DNA from: Eutypa lata
Lineage: Eukaryota > Ascomycota > Sordariomycetes > Xylariales > Diatrypaceae
Reading direction: 5' to 3'
Length of the DNA stretch: 64,000 nucleotides
NCBI GenBank assembly: GCA_022661535.1
Contig: JAKULF010000004.1
Coordinates: forward strand, 1,054,001-1,118,000
Shown: piece after piece, positions 1 to 11,375 of the stretch
How positions within the stretch are numbered: the stretch's first letter is position 1
Layout: each line of letters starts with the position of its first letter
Notes under the pieces: generated by a model
Databases searched by the model: none
Seen by the model: the letters and a program-made list of their open reading frames with translations, nothing else
What the model was told of the DNA's origin: nothing
Translations under genes and position numbers: made by a program

Positions 1-2830
1 TATTAATTATTTTAAAAAATATAAAACTTAAAATTAAAAGTATAAAGTTATATATTTCGATTAAATTAAAGAATTAATTAAAGAAAACGTAAAGAAATAA
101 TATATTTAACGAAGTATTATTATATAAATAAATTTTATTAAATAACATTAAAATAATAAAATAACGAAAAATCTTAACTTTTATATTAAAAACAAGTTAT
201 TTTTTATATTAAAAAATAAAAAAATTCGAATAAAATTTTAATTTAAAATATTAAAAACGATTAATTATTTATATAATTAAAACTTTTATAATACATTAAA
301 TGTTATTTTCTTTTAAATAATATATAATTAAAAGCTTTATATAAGTTATTTATATATATTAAATATAAAAATATAATATTAAATATTTAAAAATAACGAT
401 AAAAAAAACAAAAAAAAATAAACGATTAAAAAAAACCCGGTATTTTTATAAGTTATTCGAATAATTTAATATATAAAATTTTTATAATAATAATATAAAA
501 TATTTATTTTAAACGAAAAAAAAGTTATTAATTTATAATAATTAATATTAAAATATAAATTAATAATTTTTTATTAAAAACTTTTTTTTATTATTTATTA
601 AACGTAAACGTTAAAGAATTATTAACCGTATAATTAATTTAAATTAAAATTAATTTATTTTATAAAAAATTAATAAAAATTATTTAATAAATATTTAAAT
701 TAATTTATTATTTATTTAACTTATAAGAAATACTTTAATTTAAATTTCGAATTTAAATATAAATAATTAAGTTTTTAAATATTTAAAATTATAATATTTA
801 TTTAAAATACGTATTTTATTTAAAAAGAATTAAATTTTTATATTTTATTTTTTTTAACGTTAATAATTAATATTAAAGCGATTATTAATAATATAAAGTT
901 TAAAATATTAATTAAAACTTATAAAGATTATTTTTAAAATAAATAATACGAAATTATAAAAGTTAAATATTAATTTTTATTAAATAATAATATTTAAACT
1001 TTAATTAACGTTATAAACGATATAAATATATTAAATGAAAAGTAAATCTTTAAGTTAAAACGTAACTTAAATAATAAAATAATACGTTATAAAATACGTT
1101 ATATAATATAAAGTTTTAAATAAATTAAAAATATTAATTATTTTAAAATATTTATTTTTATAATAAAGTTTATAAGTTATAAAGTATTATTTATTATAAT
1201 CGTCGTTTAAAATTACGAAATTAAATAAATAAATATTAAAATTATTTTTTTTTATAATAAAGTAAAAAAAAAAATTTATATTTAATAATTCGAAAAGTTT
1301 AACAATAATATTAATAAAGTTTATAAATTAAAATAAACGTTTAAAGTTTAATTTAAAACATTAAATAATTATTTAATTTTATTAAGCTTTATTTCGATTA
1401 ATTTTAATTATAACGTATTTATTAATATTAAAATAAACGTTTTTATAATAATTTATATAAATAATTTATTTATCGTTAAAAAAAACAAAGCGAAAATAAT
1501 TAAAATAAAAATAACATTAAATAAATACTTTTAAATAATAAACTTAAAGCTTTATTAATATTATTTAAATATTTAAATTAAATGTTATTAATTAATTAAA
1601 ATTATTTATTTTAATTAATAAAAATACATTAATAAAATATTTATAATATACGATATAACGAATTATAAAAAAGTTAATATTTTTATAACTTTATAAAAGT
1701 TATATTAATTAAATTTTAAATAAAAATGTTTTAAATTTAATAAATATTAATATTAATTAATCGTTAATTTTTTAATATATTTAATAATAAACATTAAATT
1801 TAATATAATTTATATAATATTTTATATTAATCGTTATTTTTTTAATTTTATATTCGAATATAAATAAATAATTAAAAAAATATTTAAATATTTATAAATA
1901 ATTAAAAATTTATACTTTAAATATAAAAAAAAATTACGATCGTTAACGAAATATAATAATGTAAATTAAAGCGAAAACTTAAATATTCGTTAATTAATTT
2001 TCGATTACGTTTTTAATTTAAATAATAATACGATTAATTAATTATTTAAAAAATAATCGATTATTTTATTATTCTTTTACGAATCGAAATATAAAAAATA
2101 AACTTAAGTCGTTAAAAAAACAATTTAATTTAATTAATTATATAAGAAATTTATTATAAATTTCGATAAAAAAAAAGATATTATAATTAAAAAAATATTA
2201 AACGTTATAATAATTTATTATAATAATTAAAGTATTATTATTTTAATAAAAAACTTTAATAATTATAATTAAATTAAATATATTAATATTTAATAATATT
2301 TCGTTCGTAAAAAAATAATAAAAAAAATAATATAATTAAAATATATCTTTATAAAAAATATAATAATAAACGAATTAATTAAGCCGTTTATTCGAAACTT
2401 ATTTATAAGATTTCGAAATATTTTTAATTTAAAATAAATGCTTAACGTTAAAATATAATAAAATTAACTTTAATTTAAAATAAATAAATTTAAAATTAAT
2501 AATCGTAATTTTATATTTATAAATAAAAAATAAAAATAAAAAAAAATTATATTAAATAATTAACTTAAAGTTATTAATATCGAAATCGTTATAAATAATA
2601 AAAGCCGTTATATATAACGAAAAATAACATTTAACGAAAATAAATATTAATTATAAAATAACTTAAATGTTATAAAAATTAAAATATAATTAAAAAATTA
2701 AATTAAAGTTATTATTATTTATAAACATTAAACGAAAATATTAAATTAAAAGATTAAAGTTATAAATAATAAATATATTAATATAAATTAATAAAGTTAA
2801 TTATATATATAAATAAACGTTTCTTTTACC
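1..2830. repeat. Extreme A+T block, RIP-degraded repeat
   Basis: This stretch is almost entirely A and T on both strands and contains no open reading frame of useful length. Most of the remaining C and G lie in CG dinucleotides, while CA/TG is strongly depleted. That is the pattern left by repeat-induced point mutation, which converts CpA to TpA in duplicated DNA; ordinary methyl-CpG decay would instead remove CG. Composition switches to about 45% GC within roughly 50 bases near 2830-2880. The original sequence, probably a transposon, is too mutated to identify by eye. Mitochondrial DNA is unlikely because the block runs straight into nuclear sequence. Confidence 0.8.
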
Positions 2831-4620
2831 TTTATAATAACCGTTACCTTAGTTAATTAAATTCATTATCTTGTCTTTTAATAAAGTATATAAATGACCA
2901 AAGGATATTATAGAAAAATAATAACAGGACTTCTAGCGTTTTATTTGTATGTCGATAATGTATCAAACTTTGGTCATTAAAATTCTGTTCGTTGAATTAG
3001 GTATGCGCTCGGCATCTTACTTAGCCTCTTATTCTTTTCGCATCAGCCAAATAAGTTTAAATCACTCTCTTTATCACAATAGCATGCGATATCAGTAAAT
3101 GTTGCAAGAAACTTCAGAGGACGCTTACAAGTCTTAGATACTTAGTGGTGTACCGCAATCTATGCCCTAGGTAATAGTAGTCATTGTTTGCCGCTTGCCA
3201 GTGGGTCACAGCCGATTGGTTATTCTAGAGCCTGCTTACTCCCGTCATTAGTAGGATTTTGGGGGTGTTAGGTTATTACGTAGTAGGCTCTTACATTGAT
3301 ATACGCAAAGGTCCATGCAACAAGTCCTTTCCGTATACACAGCGCTTTTCATGTGGTTATTGTCACAGCAGTAAGCGGCAGTCTACTATATAAGCATGTG
3401 AAAGATGGTTAGTTCCCGAGGGCAGTGCCCATAATAATTGATGTACTTGAGACCGCGCAGGTCTATGAACAACCTGGCTAGGATCAACCCTTCACTACTT
3501 AGAAGCCATTCGTGAGCCTCGCGTAGACCACTGGGAGATCTGCTATCAGGGAAACCGGTTCGCGTGGCTGACTGATGGTATTTCATAGGCTGTGTGGGAC
3601 CCGACGTCTCTTTTTGATTTTTTTGATTTGGGGTACTACATCAGAGAATGCGATGACGGCAGACATCTCAGCACAAGAGCTCGAAACTTGTCGATAGCTA
3701 GGACCGGTACCCAGCCTCTGAGAGTCCCCCACCATCAACCCAAACTTGACCCTACTGAGATTGCACAACCCAACAATCCGATGGGGACTAAGAGTTGAAA
3801 TCGGGGCTGACTACCTACATTTGGGGCTAAGGTGCTCATTGGTTGTTTGGATAGCATCAAACTTTAATGAGAGGTGGTTTCTGTCCCTTATTCGCTTCAA
3901 CTTGCAACTTGTTAAAATATACCGATATTCAAATAAACGATAGTGTTAGTGAATAGAAAGACATCCATTGCCAACGAGTTATACAACGAGACTGCTATTT
4001 GTTGTTGGGATGTAGTCACGATCAATAAACTTCAACCCGGCAAACCATCGGCTAGCTATCTTATCGGCCGGCTAACAAAACGTTTTGTCCCAGTTGCGTG
4101 GATTTCCGATTTCCGATAGCCTCCGCGGATCTCGCAAGAACGAAAGAAGACAAACCAACGGCATCTGATTGGTTCATGACCCCCTTGACGACCTAAACTA
4201 TCAAGATGGCGTGCTTGAAAAACTACAAGGATAGCCCCACTTAACCCGTCATATGTAGCACGGGGGTGAAATTTATCGACAAACCACCCCGCGATAGCGG
4301 CGCATTTATGAATGGATGAATAATAAGAGAGTGTCTAGGCCAACGAACGTCGTCCCACGGAAATCCTCTTTTTCTTAAGAGGGAGTGAGTCAATTTAATA
4401 TGGGATATGATCAATATTTCTAGCTGCCATCAAAGTAGTTTGATATTTCTTGCATTAACTTTTGTCTTGATAACTATCATGCGCTATCAGTGAACCTTTT
4501 CTTCTCGGTGACTGATAGGAAAAGGAAGAGAGTTGGGGTATTATCATCATTTATCAAGTCACTTACCAGCGGAGAATAAGGTGACCGTCGACCTGCAACA
4601 AGAAGAACGAACATTCTACA
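2831..4620. other. Intergenic, no gene seen
   Basis: Normal-composition DNA between the A+T block and the siroheme gene. Only short frames of 60-70 codons occur, overlapping on both strands and without recognisable domains or splice signals. The last few hundred bases presumably hold the promoter of the gene starting at 4621. Confidence 0.5.
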
Positions 4621-6569
4621 ATGGCTAGCCACGTATCCATGCTTACAGCGACCGATGCCCGGTCTCACGTTCACCTGGTCATCGGCGCAAACCCCTTAGC
4701 GGCTGCTCGGTGTGGACAGTCGTTAAATGCTGGTGCATCACCGATCCTGATTGCGCCCGAGACAGCGGAGCTTCATTACGCATTACAGAAACGCATAGAC
4801 GACGGCGAAGTGAAGCGGATAAGTAGGACCTTTGAGGACAGCGACCTCTTTACGTTAGGAAGAGAAGAAGTGGATCGCGTCGTCGATGCTGTCTTCGTGA
4901 CGTCCGGTACCAGAGAGCCCCTGAGTATGACTTCTCCGCTGCCTTATCATATGGCCAAAACCTTGGGTCTTTTCACTTACACAACAACATAGGCACCCAC
5001 ATATCAGCACTGTGTAAGCGCAACCGCATCCCAATAAATGTCGTAGATGCACCGCACCTATGCACCTTCGCGCTTCTCTCGACGCACGCCGATGGACCCC
5101 TGCAGGTAGGCGTGACGACCAACGGGCGCGGGTGCAAGCTCGCGTCGCGGATCCGGCGCGAGATCGCTGCAGCGCTGCCGCCGAACCTAGGGAGCGCGTG
5201 CGCGCGGCTGGGCAACGCCCGGCGGCGCATCATCGCGGAGGATTGCCGTTCGAATCCGCCCGCGGCGGACGGGGACAACGACCATGATCTAGTGGACGAT
5301 TCGGTCGACCACCAGTCGGCGAATTTCAACAAGCTGGTCACCGAGGAAGACCGCGACGCCGCGAAGAACAGGCGCATGCGCTGGCTCTCCCAGGTCTGCG
5401 AGTACTGGCCCCTGAAGCGGCTAGCGGCCATCACGGACGAGGACGTGGACGCGGTTTTGCGATCATATGCCGCTCACACTGCGTCTAATCCCATTACGGG
5501 GGAAGCGAACAGAGTTTCATTGTCATCTGCCACACCATCCCTAGTAGCCCCCACCAATCCGAACAACACCACAACCCCGACATCGCCACCACGCGGCCGC
5601 ATCATCCTCGCGGGCTCGGGCCCGGGGCACCCCGACCTGCTCACGCGCGCGACCTACAAAGCAATCCAAGCGGCGGACCTAATCCTCGCAGACAAGCTGG
5701 TGCCCTCTGGCGTCCTAGACCTGATCCCGCGGCGGACGCCGGTGCGGATCGCGCGCAAGTTCCCCGGGAACGCGGACGCGGCGCAGGACGAGCTGCACGC
5801 GCTGGCGGCGGAGGGGGCGCGCGCCAACGGCGGCCAGACCGTGCTGCGCCTCAAGCAGGGGGACCCGTACATCTACGGGCGCGGCGGCGAGGAGGTGGCG
5901 TACTTCCGGGCGCGCGGCTTCGTGGGCGCGGACCAGGTCGTCGTCCTGCCGGGCGTCACGTCCGCGCTCAGCGCCCCGCTCTTCGCCGGCATCCCGCCCA
6001 CCCAGCGCGATGTCGCCGATCAGGTCCTCGTCTGCACCGGCACCGGCAAGAAGGGGAAGGCGCCCGCGCCCCCGGAGTTCGTCCCGTCGAGGACTGTGGT
6101 CTTCCTTATGGCGCTGCATCGCGTCAAGGGGCTCGTTGAGGAGTTGACTACGTATGGACCGGAGGATTCTGCTGCTGCTGCTGCTGTTGCTGCTGCTGCG
6201 GTGATGTCCGAGGATGGAAACCGGGAAACACAAGAACAAACACAAACCACCGAAAGTCAAAGAATAACAAGAACAAGAGCCCTCTGGCCCCTCACCACAC
6301 CCTGCGCCGTCATCGAGCGCGCTAGCTGCCCCGACCAGCGCGTCATCCGAACCACGATAGGCAAAGTCGTCGAGGCCGTCGAGCAGGAGGGCAGTCGCCC
6401 GCCGGGCTTACTGGTCGTCGGGCGCGCGTGCGAGTTCTTGAATGAGCCGTGTGAGAAGGGTCGTGCGTGGAGAGTTGAGGAGGGTTTCAGGGGGTTGGAT
6501 TTCTTGGATTTAGGGGCTGGTGCTGGGGCGTCCCTGGAGGATTTGGGCAGTGTAGCGGTTGGTGCTTGA
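4621..6569 (+). CDS. Siroheme synthase: precorrin-2 dehydrogenase / uroporphyrinogen-III C-methyltransferase
   Basis: Two exons, 4621-4924 and 4993-6569, give 626 aa. The 68-nt intron (GTATGA...CATAG) restores a continuous NAD-binding domain across the junction. The N-terminal ~220 residues match the Met8/CysG-type dehydrogenase domain (early VIGANPLAAAR, later VTTNGRG). From about residue 330 comes the SAM-dependent tetrapyrrole methylase domain, with GSGPGHPDLLT, LRLKQGDPYIYGRGGEE and VLPGVTSA, the signatures of uroporphyrinogen-III methyltransferase. The enzyme methylates uroporphyrinogen III to precorrin-2 and supplies siroheme for sulfite and nitrite reductase, as Met1 does in yeast. Oddity: around 6165-6280 a poly-Ala run from a GCT repeat plus a Gln/Thr/Arg-rich stretch interrupts the C-terminal half of the methylase domain. 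A separate intron there was considered but no convincing donor/acceptor pair was seen. Confidence 0.93.
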
Positions 6570-7272
6570 TGTATATTGTGTTTGTTTCTGGTACAATGAT
6601 ATATGGAGGGAGGGAGGAGAGCGGCGTTCAACTTGCATATTGACTGGCGTTTGGGAAAAAAGATGCTGGGCCGGATTTAAGTTAGTGATGGTTTGTATGT
6701 AGATAAGATGGGGATGGGTTATCGTGTTTTGTATATGCACCGTTAGTTAGGTACCTACTAGGCAGTTATAGCATGGAAGTCTTCTGGACTGGGGGTTTGG
6801 TATACGGAAATTGCATTCATGGTTGCGATCCCGACACCACTGCCTAGATTTGATGTCAACATCACACGCCCCCCAGAGTCCACGTGGATTAATATCACTT
6901 GGTCGTCCTGTTACCTTGCTCCGCCTCCTGTCAGACCATACATATCTGCAGTTTCTGCGATGAAAGGGGTACACAGAAGTATCGATCCATACATTGAAAA
7001 TCTCTTACATGAAAGAAATGATAACATCTCCCACATCTTCCAAAGCCCTCAGAGTGACTAGTTCTCGACCGTGAACCATTCCCGGACGCTATAACTACAC
7101 CATCGCCGCCTACCCTTCAATTGGCGGCGTAGTTATCGGTCGATTTACAGGTGTCGAACTCAAGTGCTTCGGCCTGCCACGGTTATCCCCGGTTTCCAAG
7201 AAACCAGGGCCCACCAGTGAACACGATAAAGAAATCTCAGTGAAAAAGTAAGATGACGAATTCGCCTTCCGT
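6570..7272. other. Intergenic with an interrupted palindrome
   Basis: No convincing gene. An 80-codon frame at 6819-7061 has no domain. At 7091-7136 the sequence ATAACTAC (six extra bases) GCCGCC is followed after 12 bases by GGCGGCGTAGTTAT, so 14 bases can pair around a 6-base bulge. Confidence 0.5.
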
Positions 7273-7827
7273 ATGATGCATCTTGGTGCCCGATGGTGGC
7301 CTAGCCGGGAGTTCGAAGCGCGGCATGCAGATGTGCAGTACCCCTATGCACACGATTATCCGCCTAACTTGCACGTTGGGTACCCTCTTCGTTCTCTGGC
7401 ATCATCATCACCATCATCAGGAGGACAAGGAAAACCACTAGTCGTGCTAGTCCTCAAAACTTTCTCGGATAACTCGCACTATTGGTTACCAAAGGAGGAT
7501 GCGCTTCAGAAGCCAGACGACTGGTCCCGATTAGCGGCTTGTGGAACAATGGAGGAGCGATGCGCGGTACTGATGGATTTTGGGGCTACAGAGTGCGATG
7601 ATGTGGAGGAATGCGTGGATATTCCGTGGTCGTTGGAGGGAGATGTTGAGGAAGGGGGGAGATATGAAGAGCTGTTGAGGAAGATGGAGGATGTGAAATA
7701 TCTCGATTCATGGTTGATGAGCAATGCAGTTAAGGAACAGAAGTCTTCCCTATGGTGTTCAATATGGAAGGCAGTACGACGTAATCATGTATGGGTGTAT
7801 GTTCCGTTCCAGCTGTTTCTAATCTAG
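7273..7827 (+). CDS. Hypothetical protein, 184 aa
   Basis: A single open frame of 184 codons starting at tandem ATGs (7273, 7276). The product has an early Ser-rich patch, a hydrophobic LVVLVL segment, and then an acidic half (many Asp/Glu) with three Trp near the end. The stretch DFGATECDDVEEC loosely resembles the end of an ankyrin repeat, but this is too short to assign. The opposite strand over 7506-7724 is only a low-complexity Ser shadow. No splice sites or partner exons were found. It could be a genuine lineage-specific gene or a fragment of a longer decayed one. Confidence 0.45.
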   Translation: MMHLGARWWPSREFEARHADVQYPYAHDYPPNLHVGYPLRSLASSSPSSGGQGKPLVVLVLKTFSDNSHYWLPKEDALQKPDDWSRLAACGTMEERCAVLMDFGATECDDVEECVDIPWSLEGDVEEGGRYEELLRKMEDVKYLDSWLMSNAVKEQKSSLWCSIWKAVRRNHVWVYVPFQLFLI

Positions 7828-8247
7828 AGATAGATAAGATAAATATCGCAACGAGAACCCTAGAGGGCAACCCGCTAAGGTATATTATTGTTTGAAACTA
7901 GGTAGTCACATTGATTGTCCACATTTTGTCACGGCTTCGGAACTTGCGTGACATAATTAAGGACCTCTTAAAATCACAGAACAGACATGGGGAAAATTTA
8001 AATAAAATTATTGTAACCTCACTAAGCTCCGTAAATTTCTTTGCAGAGTAGATATATGAATTCAAAGCCGTGTCCACTTGTTCATAAGTACCGGTTAAAA
8101 GTGCAAGAAGTTATATCATATCAAATCAACATCCACAAGAGTTCGTCATAGCATATATGTAGTAGCTTGGTAGTGATTTTATTTACTATCAACGTAGTTG
8201 TTATGCCCAAAGCAGCCGATAGTAACTTTGTCGAAATTTATCGACCA
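7828..8247. other. Intergenic between convergent genes
   Basis: A+T-rich DNA between the 3' ends of the 7273 gene (plus strand) and the nicotianamine synthase gene (minus strand); presumably it holds both polyadenylation regions. No further gene seen. Confidence 0.5.
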
Positions 8248-9485
8248 TCACCTGGCTTGCGGAAGATAGTAGCGGCTAACATGCGTCTCGCAGGTACCCG
8301 AACCGTGACTCGGATCGTGTTTGTGCGACTTGACTTTAGCTACAATGACCGAATTCACCACATGGTCGTACGGATGCACAACTGAGCAGATCTTCACATT
8401 TCGCAGCATCTTCTCCGTCGTTATATCGACCTCCTTAAAATCACCAATTAGCAAAAAATATCCTTCGAAGTTTTTGTTGTGGCTCATCCTGATGACTAGC
8501 TTACCGGGTACAGACATGACCGGAGACCCCAGCTTGTGCGCATGATTATCAAGGCCCCCTCCCGCATCCTTGAAGCGATGTTAGTGAGGAGGCTTTCCTT
8601 GTGGCCCTGAGAACTGCCCACGAGCGCGGCTAGGTAGACGACGTCGAAGCGGCGCAGGTCGCACGATTCACTCCCCGCAGAGTCCAGCGAGAAGGACATG
8701 CCTTTGCCGAAGAGGCCTAGCTTGTCGATGAGGGCAGACGCTGTCTTAACGGCGGCAGGATTGTGGTCTATATTGAGAACCTCGAGGTTATCCAGGCGGT
8801 GAGCAAAATATGGGGGGTTTGTAGCGTGGTCTCCCGGTAAAACTCCACTTTTGAGTGAACTAAGGAAGCACAGCGATGTCAACGGGAGCGGACCGGAGCC
8901 GATGAACGCAACCTTAGCCGGCATCATGGGGTCTGCGGCGAGCATAGTACTGATCTCTAGACGAGTTAGGTCCTCATAGTTATCGTAGTAAGGAAAGCTC
9001 TTAAGACGGGCGAGAGCCTTTTCGGTGTCAGGCTCGCTGATGATCTTCTCCGCCCAATGTTCCTCGAGGAGGTATTCGGATTCGGAGCACATGCTCCGCA
9101 GTGAGTCGAGAATACTCTGGACTCTGACATCTCGGAAGACCTGTAGAATGAAGTTAGTTTATAACTTACTATCGAGCCGATTGATCCTCGTATTGGGTAG
9201 ACCTACTAGCTTAATGACCTCCCTATCGTGGATTTGGCTGCATAATGAAACCAGTCCGGAAAGAATCCCGTTGACATCATCTCCCGGGTGAAGATCTGGT
9301 AGCTCTCTGAGAAGCACGTGAGTCTTTAATAGCTTTTGGATTATTCTCTCGGCCTTCAGCTGTATAGTGATATCTGGACCCTGGCCAACTATCTCTTCTC
9401 TGCTTGCATTATCAGGGCTCCTGCGGAAAAAGTGCAACGACTTAGGCCATCCCACACAATTCAGGGTAGCTAGAAATCGAGACAT
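8248..9485 (-). CDS. Nicotianamine synthase-like protein
   Basis: Three exons on the minus strand, 9485-9207, 9140-8505 and 8433-8248, give 366 aa. Intron 1 (66 nt) runs from GTAGGT to CTACAG with branch CTAAC; intron 2 (71 nt) runs from GTAAGC to TTTTAAG with branch CTAAT. Both are phase 0. The SAM-binding motif IGSGPLPLTS lies near residue 173, followed by LNIDHNPAAV, the LVGSSQGHK loop and a C-terminal VVHPYDHVVNSVIVAK block, all hallmarks of the nicotianamine synthase family. Such enzymes join aminocarboxypropyl groups from S-adenosylmethionine into a metal chelator; fungal members are linked to zinc and other metal homeostasis. An alternative donor nearer 9158 would give a very short intron in an awkward frame and was not used. 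The ~25 C-terminal residues after the conserved core are weakly supported. Confidence 0.87.
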
Positions 9486-11006
9486 GACGAAGGCAAGAGA
9501 ATTTTCTGGGCGTAAGGTGGATCAGGACTAGGATAATATAGCAAATCAATGGCTGGAAAGCTGGGGTAGGCGGCCAATTGCCATTACGATTGTGTCGAAG
9601 ATAGACTATATATAGGCATTTTCCCAGGAAATTCCCCGCTCGTATGTGTCAAGTTTCCTACTAATTCATAGGTTATTCACTAGAAACGGTCTACATGGTT
9701 GTGAATTCACATGCAGGAGCAGCCATCAAGGTTCTCAGGCCGGGAGGTCGCATAATAGTTTTTTTCTGCTTCCAGGTTTTTGCAAACTACAATCTTTCCA
9801 CTTGTCACCGGCCTAGTTTTATCTACTAAGAGTGAATAGTTGCCCTCCTATCGCATTCACAGGGTGATATACGTATATAATGTTGTCGCATTAACCAAAA
9901 ATCACAACAAACTGACATCGGGGTGTTTGGCTACGCCATACTTATGATTGAAAGTATCTAAACATGGGATTCCGAGATTCGCCTCCCAGTATTTGAATCT
10001 AACTTGTCACTGCTACTAGATATCGTTGTACAATGACAACGCTGAAGGTCCAATCTACGAGGTATACTGACATTACCTTGTCCTGATGGGAACTTACGAT
10101 GGTTCACGCTGAATTTCTACTTGATTCAGTACGTCACATAATAAATAAGTATTATAATATACTCATACCCATCATGTTTATTGATTCAACAGAGTAAAGG
10201 CATGAACTTCTCGCAAAAGCAGAAGACCAAGGGTGGAATACTACTCGCGGTGGAGGTATACTGCCCCGAGGATCTTCAATCGGGGAACGGGGAGAACCTG
10301 ACCATAGACGCAACGGGAAGAAACGGCCAATCTCTGAATCTATCGCAAAGTATAAATCTTGCTTATTGCGTTGTCGACAACAGGGCTTTATATTTTGCAA
10401 GGCTAACTGTAGTAGTGCATATATTTATCACCTGCCTTTCACCATGGATAACAGCTAGTTCTTCCACTACCAGTTAGTCATTCCGTGGTTTCCTATGTCA
10501 ATAACTAACCAATGTGGTTTAATATCATAACTCTTCCCATTCCTATAACATTGACTTCCAAACAGTGTCGGATTCAACAATTATGTCCCTTCACTTATAG
10601 GGGGGCATGCCTAGAGGCTCTCCGCCACCCGTTCAGTCATGGATTACCCACAATACTCTACTAGAACAAGTATGGGTATGTTACAAAGTTTATATTTCTG
10701 CTAATTGATCATTTACTAGGGATGCTTGTAATAGAGGCAAAGTTGTGGGCCAAACAAGTATGCAATCTGGGCACTATCTTTGAAGCCTCACTCATGGAAG
10801 AGAAACCCCCAATATCCATACTACAACGTGAAGCTATTCTACCCGTACCCCAAATGAAGAACGACAGGATATCATCATCGATAAGAGACCCAAAAACATC
10901 TAATACACACAATGCAACTATCCTCCTCACATGTTTATTTGTTACTTATAAGGACAGCGCCATCTGCCACAGCCACGGCGGTATTATCCCTCTTCCTTAG
11001 ATTCAT
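9486..11006. other. Intergenic with scraps of old coding sequence
   Basis: No intact gene. The first ~150 bases are the probable promoter of the nicotianamine synthase gene. A methyltransferase-like scrap lies at 9716-9775. Overlapping frames of 70-98 codons at 10152-10477 and 10709-11000 have no recognised domain and occur on both strands. Confidence 0.45.
9716..9775 (+). pseudogene. Fragment of a SAM-dependent methyltransferase (possible exon relic)
   Basis: The plus-strand frame reads AIKVLRPGGRIIVF, the segment after motif III typical of class I methyltransferases. It is preceded by an acceptor-like ATGCAG and followed by CAG then GTTTTT. No flanking sequence of the same protein could be followed in any frame, so this is at most a remnant. 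The motif is short and could be chance, but its position beside other decayed biosynthetic genes makes a relic plausible. Confidence 0.3.
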
Positions 11007-11375
11007 CTACCCAAATCCCCAAACGAGGAGGATACTTACGGCTGCCAAAGTGGCTACTAAGTAAAAGACGCAGCTCACGCCGTTCGAGTATGCCACTGGG
11101 ACGCCTGGGAGATCGTCCAGAGCCACGAAAGCGGTCAATTTGTGACCGGTTACGTACTCATGGTCGGCAAGGGGCTTTGGAGTTGCCTCTTCCACTTTGG
11201 CATCAGGTTTCTCTTCACTAGAAATCGAGCCTTGGGTGTAAACCAAAGAAGAATTTAATGGTTGTGCGAGATTGTGCTTCTCCTCTAATATACGTGATGT
11301 CGCCATTTCGATGTGGGTGTTTTTACCAAGTGCACTATCGTCCTTGATGGTCGTAGGTGATTCTGCAGCCAACAT
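11007..11375 (-). pseudogene. MFS transporter remnant: N-terminal tail fused to last membrane helix
   Basis: The 122-codon frame begins like the cytosolic N-terminus of a fungal drug:H+ antiporter-type MFS pump: an acidic/polar tail, then DHEYVTGHKL, the conserved lead-in to helix 1. It then jumps directly into the C-terminal end of the same family: DLPGVPVAYSNGVSCVFYLVA and a final hydrophobic helix ending VWGFG. About a dozen helices (over 400 residues) are missing. Immediately after GFG a TAG (11009-11007) stands where the family usually has Trp, and the frame beyond it continues with basic residues (NLRKRD) typical of the cytosolic end. So the gene appears to have lost its centre by an in-frame deletion and then gained a nonsense change. 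No transport function is expected. Confidence 0.65.

Noticed and set aside
1..2830. A+T block as mitochondrial DNA or a centromere
   Set aside because: No mitochondrial genes or tRNAs are visible, CpG is retained as in RIP, and the block joins ordinary nuclear DNA. A centromeric location cannot be excluded but has no support here.
5220..5250. B-box-like GTTCGAATCC near 5249 as a tRNA gene
   Set aside because: It lies inside the siroheme synthase coding exon and lacks an A box or cloverleaf.
6819..7061. 80-codon plus-strand frame after the siroheme gene
   Set aside because: No domain, no codon bias, and the reverse strand is open over the same bases.
9141..9169. 29-nt intron with perfect GTAAGT/CTAAC/ACAG signals in the nicotianamine synthase gene
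   Set aside because: Too short for splicing and it leaves the second exon in the wrong frame; the 66-nt intron from 9206 with the same acceptor keeps the family sequence in frame.
10181..10477. 98-codon plus-strand frame
   Set aside because: Starts without an ATG, has a minus-strand counterpart of similar length, and no recognisable domain.
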